Below the pieces are notes generated by a model. The model did no database searches. It was not told where the DNA came from and worked only from the letters and a program-made list of their open reading frames with translations. DNA of 64,000 bases, taken from assembly GCF_030123365.1 (NCBI RefSeq), contig NZ_CP126107.1, positions 1,039,501 through 1,103,500 on the forward strand, written 5' to 3'. A program made the position numbers and the translations under genes. Numbering within the stretch: the stretch's first letter is position 1; each line of letters opens with the position of its first letter. Origin of the DNA: Neobacillus sp. SuZ13. GTDB lineage: Bacteria > Bacillota > Bacilli > Bacillales > Cytobacillaceae. This document shows positions 7,825 to 16,178 of the stretch, in pieces.

Positions 7825-8092
7825 GTTAGAAGATGTAAGCCAGTTTGTTGGAGTACCAGTTGAGGTTGCCATTCAAGATGCTGAGGGTAGCGACCAAGCA
7901 CCTTCAGTAAAGAAAGTAATAAAAAAAGTACAGTTTTGTCCAGATGAGACACACATTCGTTTTTATTTTGATGATTTTTATTTTCTTGCCGTACCGATTA
8001 CTTCACAAGTAAAAGAGTCAGAAAGGCAATGGAGGGCTTTTGATTCAGAAAGCGGATTAACATATACTATAAAAAAGGTCCAGGTTTTCTAA
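7811..8092 (+). CDS. Unrecognised 93-residue protein, last gene of the redox operon
   Basis: A mostly beta-rich, soluble protein with a GTG start that overlaps the preceding gene by 14 bases; AGAGAGGATG supplies the RBS. There are no signal peptide, membrane segments or Cys pairs. A terminator follows directly, so this is the last gene of the structural operon. I do not recognise a family, and a role in reductase assembly would be a guess from position. Confidence 0.65.
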   Translation: MELIKLEDVSQFVGVPVEVAIQDAEGSDQAPSVKKVIKKVQFCPDETHIRFYFDDFYFLAVPITSQVKESERQWRAFDSESGLTYTIKKVQVF

Positions 8093-8110
8093 GAAGAACC
8101 TGCCTTTTTT
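8073..8110 (+). terminator. Intrinsic terminator of the redox operon
   Basis: AAGGTCCAGGTT...AACCTGCCTT forms a stem of about 10 bp followed by TTTTTT. It overlaps the last codons of the 93-residue gene and separates the structural operon from the regulatory genes. Confidence 0.75.
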
Positions 8111-8118
8111 ATATTAAA

Positions 8119-8195
8119 GGCCGTGTTAAAGGTTAATGTTGATTTTGACACCCTGTTGATTGGAGCGGAAATCAACAGACTAGTTTAACACAGCC
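8119..8195 (+). repeat. Short copy of an inverted-repeat-ended intergenic element
   Basis: This 77-bp stretch starts GGCCGTGTTAAAGG and ends TTTAACACAGCC, forming near-perfect terminal inverted repeats. It also contains GGAAATCAACAG. The same ends and the same ATCAACAG block recur at 15940-16105 around a longer GC-rich core. This copy therefore looks like an internally deleted version. No ORF is present; MITE-like or structural-RNA repeats of this kind are common between Bacillus genes. Confidence 0.6.
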
Positions 8196-8226
8196 ATATT
8201 AAAAAATAACACTTTGGAGGGGCAAT

Positions 8227-8889
8227 ATGGATGAATTAAGTTCAAAACAGCAGATTTGCTCTTATATAATTCATTCCCAAGAAGAAGAGATCAAACGGAT
8301 TGCCCTAGAACTTCATGAAGGTGTCGGACAAAATCTATATAGTATATTAACTGGCTTACAGTTTATTGATTCAGGCGCCAAAGAACCACACATGAAACAT
8401 TATGTTCGCGAAATGTCGCAGTTGATTGAAAAGACCATTCAAGAAATTAGGCACCTATCTGTTGAATTACATCCGCCTACACTAACAACCCTTGGTTTAC
8501 TTCCAGCCATGAGGAGTTATATTAACTTATATACATCAACGTTTGGGATCCTAGTAGATTTAGAAACAACGGGTGAAGAAAAATGGATACCTGAAAAAAA
8601 TAGTATTACCGTATTTCGTGTCTGCCAGGAGGCACTTGCCAATATTGCCAAGTATGCGGATACTTCCAACATAACCGTTCATTTTATTTGGATGGAGGAA
8701 GAATTGACCATTACCATTTATGATTTTGGCAAAGGATTTCAACAAGAGGAATACAATGACCTTAATCCATTATCAGGGCTTGCTGCAATGAAAGAACGAA
8801 TGCTTCTGACTGGCGGTCAATGCAAGATTTCCTCTAAAATAGGGGAAGGAACGTCCATAGAAATATCTCTTCCGTTAAACCGGGATTAA
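8227..8889 (+). CDS. Soluble HisKA_3 histidine kinase without sensor domain (NreB/LiaS-like)
   Basis: 220 residues. H30 in ALELHEGVGQNLYS is the phosphorylated histidine of the HisKA_3 family. The HATPase region follows, with the N box around CQEALANIAKY and the G boxes DFGKGF and GEGTS. There is no membrane segment and almost no N-terminal sensor: only about 28 residues precede the His. It is followed 13 bases later by the response regulator gene. Its input must come from a partner, perhaps the GAF protein encoded at 9571. The RBS is TTTGGAGGGG. It probably regulates the upstream redox operon. Confidence 0.83.
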   Translation: MDELSSKQQICSYIIHSQEEEIKRIALELHEGVGQNLYSILTGLQFIDSGAKEPHMKHYVREMSQLIEKTIQEIRHLSVELHPPTLTTLGLLPAMRSYINLYTSTFGILVDLETTGEEKWIPEKNSITVFRVCQEALANIAKYADTSNITVHFIWMEEELTITIYDFGKGFQQEEYNDLNPLSGLAAMKERMLLTGGQCKISSKIGEGTSIEISLPLNRD

Positions 8890-8902
8890 AGGAGAGTTAA
8901 GA

Positions 8903-9556
8903 GTGATAAAAATCCTTTTGGTTGATGACCATGCTGTGGTTAGAATGGGGCTTAAAATGCTGTTAAACACAAATCCAGAAATGGAGGTAATTGGTGAAGC
9001 ATCGGAAGGAAATGAAGGAATTAAACAAGCGTTAAAGTTAAAACCTGATGTTGTGGTCATGGATCTAAGCATGCCACATGGAAAAGACGGATTATCCGCT
9101 ACAATGGAATTGAAGAAGTTAATGCCTCAAGTGAATATATTAATCCTAACGATGCATGATGATGAGGAGTACCTTTTTCGTGCCATTCAAGGGGGAGCAT
9201 CTGGCTGTATCTTAAAAAGTGCTCCACATGCTGAATTAATGTCAGCCATCGAATCAGTTGCTGTCGGAGATGCCTATTTACATCCCTCTGCACAGAAGCG
9301 ATTGATGGAAGAATATTTAAGCAGCGTAAAACAAGATGGGAATGATACGTACAATCTTTTATCTGATCGGGAAAAAGAAGTGCTAACACTTATTGCTAAA
9401 GGTTATTCCAATAAGGAAATCGCAGAACAACTAGTGCTTAGTGTTAAAACCGTCGAAACCCATAAAGGTAAGTTGATGGAGAAACTACAGATGAAAACCA
9501 GACCTGAATTGGTGGAATATGCCGTAAGAAAAGGGTTATTGGGTTATGGTATTTAA
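8903..9556 (+). CDS. LuxR/NarL-family response regulator (NreC-like)
   Basis: 217 residues, GTG start behind AAAGGAGAG. The receiver domain has the DD pair at residues 8-9, phospho-acceptor D54 (VVMDLSMP) and the conserved Lys in LKSA. A LuxR-type helix-turn-helix occupies about residues 150-212 (LSDREKEVL...KTVETHKGKL). It lies between a sensorless kinase and an NreA-like GAF protein, the same gene set as the nitrate/oxygen regulator NreABC of staphylococci. Control of the redox operon at 3005-8092 is the likely role, by analogy. Confidence 0.88.
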   Translation: MIKILLVDDHAVVRMGLKMLLNTNPEMEVIGEASEGNEGIKQALKLKPDVVVMDLSMPHGKDGLSATMELKKLMPQVNILILTMHDDEEYLFRAIQGGASGCILKSAPHAELMSAIESVAVGDAYLHPSAQKRLMEEYLSSVKQDGNDTYNLLSDREKEVLTLIAKGYSNKEIAEQLVLSVKTVETHKGKLMEKLQMKTRPELVEYAVRKGLLGYGI

Positions 9557-9570
9557 GGAGAAATTCTTGA

Positions 9571-10023
9571 ATGAAAGAGATTAAGGAATGTCCTGCAGTA
9601 ATGGAGGTTTGCGACAGTCTGTTGACTGTGGTTGATTGCGAATTTGTTGCTCTGGCGCTGCAAAATGAAGTGGGTCCAGATGTTAAGTGGCATTATGCTG
9701 CTGGCAATTTAAATGAAAAGTACAAAAGAATAACTGTCCGTTTCGGAAAAGGCATCGCAGGAAAAATAATCTCAAGCGGAAGTCCGATGATGCTTACAGA
9801 TTTTCCAAACGGAATTATCGGAAAAGTTACGGACCATCCAATTATGCTTGCTGAAAAACTTGTTTCGACTTATGCTGTCCCTTTATTTTTTCATAGTGTC
9901 CCTAAAGGGGTATTACTTATTGGTAATCGGAAAATCAAGACGTACACAGAAACTGATCGGCAGTATGTAAAGAAAGCCGCTCAAGACTTAGAAAAAATAT
10001 TGACGGAACAGATACTTCGATAG
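9571..10023 (+). CDS. GAF-domain protein, NreA-like (possible nitrate sensor)
   Basis: 150 residues forming a single GAF domain (FGKGIAGKIISSGSPMMLTDF; YAVPLFFHSVPKGVLLIGNR), with no membrane segment. NreA of Staphylococcus is a stand-alone GAF protein of nearly the same length that binds nitrate and restrains the NreB kinase. The gene sits 14 bases after the regulator with a good RBS (AAGGAGAAA) and just before a second kinase. Nitrate binding is inferred from family and context; the pocket residues were not checked against a structure. Confidence 0.75.
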   Translation: MKEIKECPAVMEVCDSLLTVVDCEFVALALQNEVGPDVKWHYAAGNLNEKYKRITVRFGKGIAGKIISSGSPMMLTDFPNGIIGKVTDHPIMLAEKLVSTYAVPLFFHSVPKGVLLIGNRKIKTYTETDRQYVKKAAQDLEKILTEQILR

Positions 10024-10039
10024 ATGCAGGGAGGAGCAA

Positions 10040-11098
10040 ATGGACAAGGAAATGGACCAGCCTGCAAAATTCGCAAACCTTGAGTTAGAATTAAAAAAGT
10101 CAATGCAGGAATTAGTAGATATAAAGTTTGCGCTTGATGAATCTTCGATAGTAGCCATCACCGATTCTCGGGGCACGATTACATATGTGAATGATCAATT
10201 TTGTCATATCTCGAAATACTCCAGGGAGGAACTCCTTGGGGAAGATCATCGAATTATCAATTCCCAGTACCATTCAAAAGAATTTTTTCGAAAAATGTGG
10301 AAAACAATCGGTTCCGGTAAGGTTTGGAAAGGTGAAATCTGCAATAGGGCAAAAGATGGGACTCTTTATTGGATGGATACAACGATTGTTCCTTTTTTAA
10401 ATGAAAAGGGAAAACCGTATCAATACTTAGCGATTCGTTATGAAATTACTGAACGAAAACGAGTCGAACGAGAGCTTCAAAAAATGATGACTACTATCAT
10501 TAATGTTCAAGAAGAGGAACGAAAACGCTTGTCACGTAATTTACACGATGGAATTGGACAAAACCTGTATAGTCATTTAATTACTATTAATCGTCTCTTA
10601 GCCGAAATGGACCATCCTCTTTTGCAACAGATGCAAACCGAAGCAACCGAATTGATTGAAGAAATCCGTGAGATTTCATGGGAACTTCGGCCTTCCGTAC
10701 TTGATGATTTAGGACTAGTGCCAGCTATTCGATCGTTTCTATCCCGTTACTCAGACCATTACAATATTGATGTGTATTTTGAATGCGTGTTAAACCGGCG
10801 CTTAGACATTAGCATTGAACTAACGATTTACAGGATTATTCAGGAGGCACTCACGAATATTCGCAAATATGCCGAAGTTAATGAAGCCACGGTCACTGTA
10901 AGAGAAATTGAAGATGTAGTTCGTGTTATGATTGAGGATAAAGGAAAGGGGTTTGATGTGAAGAATCAAACCTTTGGTGTTGGTTTGTTTAGTATGGATG
11001 AGCGTGCACGTTCGGTGGGTGGAGAGTTATTAATCAGCTCTTCACCTGGGAAGGGGACTAAACTGATCTTAGAAGTCCCTAATTCTATCGTGGAATAG
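10040..11098 (+). CDS. PAS-domain HisKA_3 histidine kinase (soluble, NreB-like layout)
   Basis: 352 residues. A PAS domain with PAC motif spans about 30-140 (ITYVNDQFCHISKYS; VWKGEICNRAKDGTLYW). H169 in SRNLHDGIGQNLYSH is the phospho-acceptor, and a HATPase domain follows (N box EALTNIRKY, then DKGKGF). There is no membrane segment. Unlike staphylococcal NreB, the sensor has only two separated Cys residues, so a four-Cys oxygen-sensing cluster is unlikely. It could bind haem or flavin, or sense through the GAF protein. It is the second kinase around a single response regulator. The RBS is GGGAGGAGC. Confidence 0.85.
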   Translation: MDKEMDQPAKFANLELELKKSMQELVDIKFALDESSIVAITDSRGTITYVNDQFCHISKYSREELLGEDHRIINSQYHSKEFFRKMWKTIGSGKVWKGEICNRAKDGTLYWMDTTIVPFLNEKGKPYQYLAIRYEITERKRVERELQKMMTTIINVQEEERKRLSRNLHDGIGQNLYSHLITINRLLAEMDHPLLQQMQTEATELIEEIREISWELRPSVLDDLGLVPAIRSFLSRYSDHYNIDVYFECVLNRRLDISIELTIYRIIQEALTNIRKYAEVNEATVTVREIEDVVRVMIEDKGKGFDVKNQTFGVGLFSMDERARSVGGELLISSSPGKGTKLILEVPNSIVE

Positions 11099-11100
11099 CA

Positions 11101-11133
11101 AAGAACCAGGCGGTGTTTATGCCTGGTTCTTTA
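11101..11133 (+). terminator. Intrinsic terminator after the PAS kinase gene
   Basis: AAGAACCAGGC and GCCTGGTTCTT form an 11-bp stem with an 8-base loop, followed by TTTAAG. It closes the regulatory gene set. Confidence 0.8.
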
Positions 11134-11166
11134 AGTATTTATATAGTAACTTTTTACGATGATAAC

Positions 11167-11312
11167 TATCTAGCTCCAGCGCCCAGCGACTAGTGTGCTT
11201 CGCTCTCCTCCTTCGATAAGTCAAGCACGAATGCGCTACGCTCTTCGTGTTTCCTTTATCTCGTTCGGAGCGCTCCAGCCCTGTCGTGCGCTAAACGGGC
11301 GCTTCCGCTTTT
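11167..11312 (+). repeat. Palindromic intergenic repeat, copy 1 of 4
   Basis: This stretch shares TAGCTCCAGCGCCC, CGATAAGTCAAGCACGAATG, CTCTTCGTGTTTCCTTTATC and a GGGCGCTTCCGCTTTT end with copies at 28531, 44175 and 51257. The outer arms are complementary, and inner arms (AAGCACGAA / TTCGTGTTT; GATAAG / CTTTATC) would also pair, so the whole unit folds into a long hairpin. It abuts the last codons of glnS. An apparent 93-codon ORF inside it is not a gene. Confidence 0.8.
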
Positions 11313-12966
11313 ATATTTTAAATGAACTTTTTAAAGATACGATTCGATTAAATACTAATTTATCTACTGTTGTATGTTTAGGATCGACGTTAAAGTATCC
11401 ATGTCTAAAGAATTGGAATTTCTCTTGCGGTCTGCTTTCCTTCATGTTAGGCTCGACAAAGCCTTGTAACACCTGAATAGAATTTGGATTAACATTGTCT
11501 AAGAATGTCTTTTCTGGACTGCTGTTATCGTCTGTTTCGTCTAAAATCAGTGGTTCGTAAAGGCGGAATTCAGCAGGAACGGCATGGGCTGCTTCCACCC
11601 AATGAATCGTTCCCTTCACTTTTCTACCCGTAAACCCTGTACCGCTTTTTGTCTCTGGGTCGTAAGTGCAGCGCAGTTCGACAACTTTACCATTTGAATC
11701 CTTAACCACTTCTTCACATTTAATGAAATAGGCATTTTTTAGACGGACCTCATTACCAGGGAACAGACGGAAATACTTTTTAGGCGGCTCTTCCATAAAG
11801 TCATCTTGTTCAATATAAATTTCCCGTGAGAATGGAATTTTTCTCGTGCCCATTTCTGGATTCTCTGGATTGATTTCAGCATCTAGCAATTCAATTTGTC
11901 CTTCTGGATAATTCGTAATAACCACCTTTAAAGGATCGATGACACCCATTGTTCGTGGTGCTTTTAATTTTAGATCCTCACGGACGAAGTGTTCGAGCAT
12001 TTGTGAATCAACTGCTCCAGAACCTTTGTGAATGCCAGTTTCTCGGACAAACGAAACAATCGATTCTGGCGTGAATCCTTTTCTTCTCATCCCAGAAATG
12101 GTGGGCATACGAGGATCATCCCAGCCATCCACAAATCCTTCGTCTACTAATTGTTTCAACTTACGTTTACTCATGACAGTATTCGTTACATTTAAGCGGC
12201 CAAATTCTATTTGCTGCGGCGTGCTCTCCATTTCACATTGTTCGACAACCCAATTATAAAGAGGACGTTGGTCTTCAAACTCAATCGTACAAATGGAATG
12301 GGTGATACCTTCAATGGCATCTTCAAGTGGATGAGCAAAAGCATACATTGGATAAATGCACCATTTGTCACCAGTATTATGATGGGTTGCATGGGCAATC
12401 CGGTAGATAACAGGGTCACGTAAGTTTATATTCGGTGATGACATATCAATTTTCGCTCGAAGGACCTTTTGGCCGTTTTCATAGACACCGTCCCGCATCT
12501 TTCCAAATAACTCAAGGTTCTCCTCAATCGAACGGGTCCGGTAAGGACTATCCTTTCCAGGTTCCGTTAGTGTCCCGCGGTACTGGCGGATTTCGTCAGC
12601 TGATAAGTCATCAACATAGGCTAATCCTTTTTTGATCAATAAAACCGCACGTTTATACATTTCTTCAAAATAATTGGAAGCAAATAATAAGTTATCCCAT
12701 TCAAAACCTAACCACTTTACATCTTCTTTGATTGAGTTTACATATTCGATATCTTCTTTTAACGGATTGGTATCGTCAAAGCGTAAATTTGTTAACCCGT
12801 TAAACTCATCCGCTAAGCCGAAGTTGATGACAATCGATTTTGCATGTCCAATATGTAAATAACCGTTAGGCTCCGGAGGGAACCGAGTGACGATTTTAGT
12901 GTGCTTTCCAGCTTCAAGATCTTTTATCATGATATCTTTAATAAAATTAGATGTGTTATTGTCCAC
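11311..12966 (-). CDS. glnS: Glutaminyl-tRNA synthetase
   Basis: 551 residues. A class I synthetase: [17 protein letters not shown] carries the HIGH motif, and [11 protein letters not shown] carries the KMSKS-type loop (MSKRK). The length and the C-terminal beta-barrel region fit bacterial GlnRS. It charges tRNA(Gln) directly with glutamine. Most Bacillus species lack GlnRS and use GluRS plus the GatCAB amidotransferase, so the gene is a notable accessory, probably an old lateral acquisition. The GTG at 12966 is preferred to a TTG at 12975 because the only Shine-Dalgarno (AAAGAGG) would be too close to the TTG. No T-box leader was seen upstream. Confidence 0.93.
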   Translation of the reverse strand: MDNNTSNFIKDIMIKDLEAGKHTKIVTRFPPEPNGYLHIGHAKSIVINFGLADEFNGLTNLRFDDTNPLKEDIEYVNSIKEDVKWLGFEWDNLLFASNYFEEMYKRAVLLIKKGLAYVDDLSADEIRQYRGTLTEPGKDSPYRTRSIEENLELFGKMRDGVYENGQKVLRAKIDMSSPNINLRDPVIYRIAHATHHNTGDKWCIYPMYAFAHPLEDAIEGITHSICTIEFEDQRPLYNWVVEQCEMESTPQQIEFGRLNVTNTVMSKRKLKQLVDEGFVDGWDDPRMPTISGMRRKGFTPESIVSFVRETGIHKGSGAVDSQMLEHFVREDLKLKAPRTMGVIDPLKVVITNYPEGQIELLDAEINPENPEMGTRKIPFSREIYIEQDDFMEEPPKKYFRLFPGNEVRLKNAYFIKCEEVVKDSNGKVVELRCTYDPETKSGTGFTGRKVKGTIHWVEAAHAVPAEFRLYEPLILDETDDNSSPEKTFLDNVNPNSIQVLQGFVEPNMKESRPQEKFQFFRHGYFNVDPKHTTVDKLVFNRIVSLKSSFKI

Positions 12967-13165
12967 CCTTTTCAACCTCTTTCATTCTTAACTCTACATT
13001 ATAAATAACATAAATACGGATATTTTTCCATTGTTCCCAACAATTCATGTATAAAACACACGTGAAATGGAATATTTGTTTCTTTTTTATAGGCTCTGGA
13101 ATTGGCAAGTCGCGTCGAAAAAGACTACAATGGTTTCTAAAAGAAATATAGGAAGGGGAATTAAT

Positions 13166-14152
13166 ATGATTACCTTTGGAACAGTTGGAACAGGATGGAT
13201 TACAGAATCCTTTATCAAAGCAGCCGAGCTCAGCGGTCATTTGCAATTAACAAGTGTCTATTCCAGAACTGAGGATAAAGCGAAACAATTAGCGGATACA
13301 TATAACGCTCCCTATTTTTTTACTGATCTAGAGGAGTTGGCAAAGAGTTCAGAAATACAAGCGGTATATATTGCATCACCGAATTCTGTCCATTTTGAAC
13401 AAACACTTACATTTTTGAAAAATAAGAAACATGTTATCTGTGAAAAGCCGATTTTTTCAACGAGCGCAGAGTTACATACAGCCTATCAGACAGCGGAGGA
13501 AAATGGCGTATATCTATTTGAAGCGATTCGTAATATCCATACCCCAAATTTTAAAATCCTGAAAGACAACCTACAACGGGCTGGGAAGCTACGTAGTACC
13601 ATATTGCCTTATATCCAATATTCTTCTCGCTATGATTTATTTTTACAAGGGGAGGAGCCTAATATTTTCTCAGCGCAATATTCTGGCGGTGCGCTTGTTG
13701 ATTTAGGTGTCTATCCGCTTTATTTAGCTGTCGGATTGTTTGGTGCACCTAAGCAAGTCAACTATCATCCTGTTGTTCTCCGCAGCGGTGTGGATGGAAG
13801 TGGAACCTTGGTGTTAACGTATGATGATTTTATTTGTACGATCCTTTGTTCAAAAATTTCTCATTCCGAATTACCGTGTGAGATTCACGGAGAAAAGGGA
13901 ACCTTTATCCTTGAAGATGCGGCCCCGATTTCAACTATTACCTTCGTGGACAACCGTGGAAAAGAGAGAGAAACCATGAGTGTCACTCTAGAAGAACAAA
14001 ACATGGTGTATGAATGTGTTAACATTGCTAAAATTATTGAGACGAAAAATGACCAAGAATATAAGCAATTGAAGGTCTGGAGCGAAATCGTACTCCAAAT
14101 TACCGAAGAAGCTAGGAAACAAAATAATATCTTATTTGAAGTAGAAAAATAA
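13166..14152 (+). CDS. Gfo/Idh/MocA-family NAD(P)-dependent oxidoreductase
   Basis: 328 residues. The N-terminal Rossmann fold begins MITFGTVGTGWITESFIKA (GxGxxxxxF-type dinucleotide motif) and includes the typical CEKP signature (HVICEKPIF) near residue 95. The C-terminal substrate domain follows (GGALVDLGVYPLYLA). The family oxidises or reduces sugars and related polyols; the substrate here is unknown. The ATG at 13166 has AGGAAGGGG in front and matches the usual family start, so the upstream in-frame ATG at 13067 is rejected. It is a single gene, divergent from glnS, with its own terminator. Confidence 0.88.
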   Translation: MITFGTVGTGWITESFIKAAELSGHLQLTSVYSRTEDKAKQLADTYNAPYFFTDLEELAKSSEIQAVYIASPNSVHFEQTLTFLKNKKHVICEKPIFSTSAELHTAYQTAEENGVYLFEAIRNIHTPNFKILKDNLQRAGKLRSTILPYIQYSSRYDLFLQGEEPNIFSAQYSGGALVDLGVYPLYLAVGLFGAPKQVNYHPVVLRSGVDGSGTLVLTYDDFICTILCSKISHSELPCEIHGEKGTFILEDAAPISTITFVDNRGKERETMSVTLEEQNMVYECVNIAKIIETKNDQEYKQLKVWSEIVLQITEEARKQNNILFEVEK

Positions 14153-14155
14153 TAC

Positions 14156-14190
14156 AAGGCCAGGAGGATACGTTCTCCTGGCTTTATTTC
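14156..14190 (+). terminator. Intrinsic terminator
   Basis: GCCAGGAG-N8-CTCCTGGC (14159-14182) followed by TTTATTT closes the oxidoreductase gene. Confidence 0.8.
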
Positions 14191-14339
14191 ATGAGGTTAT
14201 CTTCCCCAAAAAAGCTTATTTAACATTTTATGAATGGTTATGTGAATTCTTTATGAACTCAATATTCTCAATGACTTTTATCACATGCCATGTTTTTTAA
14301 GTTCATTATAGTTGAGGTAGTAAGATGGGAGGAAACCTT

Positions 14340-15353
14340 ATGAAATCAAAAGCTTGGTATCAGAAACAGTTGAAACGTAAACCTGTCCAAATTACAAGAT
14401 ATACCGTTCAGGGCTTGTTTCTGTTGTTTTTATTATATGTCGGTCTGCAGTTTTACCAATTTTATTTGCATTTTGAAACACTCGGAAAATCCCCTTTTGT
14501 TAACCGGCCTTCTGCAGTTGAAGGATTCTTGCCAATCAGCAGCTTGGTCGCCTTAAAAGTATGGCTTACGAGTGGCGAATTTGATGTCATTCATCCAGCC
14601 GGTCTCGTTTTACTTGCATTTTTTGTAGGTGCGGGTATCATTTTGCGTAAATCATTCTGCAGTTGGATTTGTCCAGTAGGAACAGTTGGTGAGTTGATAG
14701 CGTTGCTGGGCAGGAAAATATTTAAGAGGAATTTTGAAATCCCGCGATGGCTGGCCTGGATACTAACACCAATAAAATACTTATTGATGTTATTTTTTGT
14801 TCTTATGGTTGTACAAATGCCTGTGTTTACGGCGAAAAGTTTTCTTGAGGAACCGTATAATAAGGTATCTGATGTAAAAATGCTCCTTTTATTTATCAAT
14901 CTTGGCGGCTTTGCCTTGAAGTTTATCATTGTTATCTTCATCTTGTCCTTATTTTTTAGAAACTTTTGGTGCCGCTTCTTGTGTCCCTACGGTGCACTGA
15001 TTGGACTAGGCAGTATCTTTAGAATTACGAAGATTGAGAGAAATGAAGATACGTGTACAAACTGCGAAATGTGTACCAAGGTTTGTCCGCAAAGATTAAA
15101 AGTACACAAGGTTGAGACCGTAAATTCCCTTAATTGTTCAGCATGTATGTCCTGTGTAGAGGCATGTCCTGTGAAAGATACGCTAAACATGACGGTTGCC
15201 CGGAAGAACGTTAATAAATGGTTTGTTCCAGTTACCTTCTTCGTGTTATTCTTCTTAGTTATTACGATTGCAAAAATAACTGGGCACTGGGATACAATCA
15301 TTTCCTATGAAGAATGGAAACAGCTAATACCGGAAGCAGAAAACATAAAATAA
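14340..15353 (+). CDS. NapH-like 4Fe-4S membrane protein (quinol dehydrogenase family)
   Basis: 337 residues with about five membrane segments. Two Cys-rich loops typical of NapH/NosR/CcoG proteins are present (FCSWICPVG and FWCRFLCPYG). A two-cluster ferredoxin motif (CTNCEMCTKVCPQ, CSACMSCVEACPVKD) follows near residues 235-280. Family members pass electrons from quinol to periplasmic reductases or act in redox maturation. The ATG at 14340 has GGGAGG at ideal spacing. No napA, nosZ or cytochrome gene is adjacent, so its partner is unknown. It could serve the redox complex encoded at 3-8 kb, which is speculation. Confidence 0.83.
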   Translation: MKSKAWYQKQLKRKPVQITRYTVQGLFLLFLLYVGLQFYQFYLHFETLGKSPFVNRPSAVEGFLPISSLVALKVWLTSGEFDVIHPAGLVLLAFFVGAGIILRKSFCSWICPVGTVGELIALLGRKIFKRNFEIPRWLAWILTPIKYLLMLFFVLMVVQMPVFTAKSFLEEPYNKVSDVKMLLLFINLGGFALKFIIVIFILSLFFRNFWCRFLCPYGALIGLGSIFRITKIERNEDTCTNCEMCTKVCPQRLKVHKVETVNSLNCSACMSCVEACPVKDTLNMTVARKNVNKWFVPVTFFVLFFLVITIAKITGHWDTIISYEEWKQLIPEAENIK

Positions 15354-15512
15354 TGGTTTAATAGGAGCCCATATCGGCCGCTATTTTTGTGCTGAATTTG
15401 AGGTGAAAAGGAATAATCAAAAAGTTCGCAAAGTTTTCATTTTACGAAGCTGTCTCGCCTTTAGTATCATGAAACTATGAGGGGTTTTTGGAATTTTAAG
15501 GAGGATTATCTA

Positions 15513-15878
15513 ATGACGAAGGCAATCGATGAATATTCATTAACTGACTTAATGCAACGGATAGAAGAGATTTTTAATGAAAATCCTGGTCCTATTAAAG
15601 GGTTTGAAGCTATTGTTCAGTATGACATTCACGGTGATGCAGAAGGAACGTATCAGCATTTCTTTCATGATGGAAAATTAACCATTAAAGAGGGAACAGA
15701 AGCGACTCCGGTTTGTACAATGCAAATGTCGTATGATAATTTCAAAAAATCGTTATTAGGTAAGCTGAGCGGAACCATGGCCTTATTGACAGGAAAGGTG
15801 AAGGTAAAAGGTGATATAAGCACCGGTTTAAAAATAGAAAGCATTGTGAAAAAGTATAAGATAAAAGAACAATTGTAA
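15513..15878 (+). CDS. SCP2 sterol-binding domain protein
   Basis: 121 residues. The sequence has the SCP2 pattern: EAIVQYDIHGDAEGTYQHFF, a GKLTIKEG strand pair and a hydrophobic C-terminal tunnel region (LSGTMALLTGKVKVKGD). Bacterial SCP2 proteins bind lipids or acyl groups, but their role is mostly undefined. The ATG at 15513 has AAGGAGG eight bases upstream; the upstream ATG at 15477 is rejected. It is monocistronic, with its own terminator. Confidence 0.8.
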   Translation: MTKAIDEYSLTDLMQRIEEIFNENPGPIKGFEAIVQYDIHGDAEGTYQHFFHDGKLTIKEGTEATPVCTMQMSYDNFKKSLLGKLSGTMALLTGKVKVKGDISTGLKIESIVKKYKIKEQL

Positions 15879-15895
15879 TAGATAAAACGATAAAA

Positions 15896-15936
15896 ATACC
15901 GCTAATTGGTTTATTTTAATTAGCGGTGTTTTTTTC
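15896..15936 (+). terminator. Intrinsic terminator after the SCP2 gene
   Basis: ACCGCTAATT (15898-15907) pairs with AATTAGCGGT (15918-15927), followed by a long T run. Confidence 0.85.
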
Positions 15937-15939
15937 ATT

Positions 15940-16105
15940 GGCTGTGTTAAAGGCTAATGTTGATTGGAGTGGAGGGCACGAAGACTCCTGCGGGAGTACG
16001 GGGCAGGGGAGACCCCGCAGGAGCAAAGCGACGAGGAGGCTCCACGGCACGCCCGCGGAAAGCGAAGTGCCCGGAACGGAAATCAACAGATAAATATAAC
16101 ACAGC
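15940..16105 (+). repeat. Long copy of an inverted-repeat-ended intergenic element
   Basis: This copy starts GGCTGTGTTAAAGG and ends ATAACACAGC, giving terminal inverted repeats like those at 8119-8195. Its core has GAAGACTCCTGCGGGAGTA, GACCCCGCAGGAGC and GAAAGCGAAGTGCCCGGA, blocks that can fold on themselves and that I recognise as common in Bacillus intergenic repeats. It is much more GC-rich than the surroundings. Apparent ORFs on the minus strand here are repeat artefacts. Confidence 0.75.
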
Positions 16106-16178
16106 ATTTTCATTAATAGTGTTTAACACATAGCCCACTTTGCATCATATAAATATAAAAAACTAAAATGGGTGAGTT

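Noticed and set aside
10040..11098. NreB-type [4Fe-4S] oxygen sensor
   Set aside because: Only two separated Cys residues are in the PAS region; the four-Cys pattern is missing.
11195..11476. 93-codon plus-strand ORF
   Set aside because: It lies half in palindromic repeat copy 1 and half antisense to glnS; not a gene.
15916..16138. Minus-strand ORFs of 63-65 codons
   Set aside because: They are translations of the GC-rich repeat at 15940-16105.
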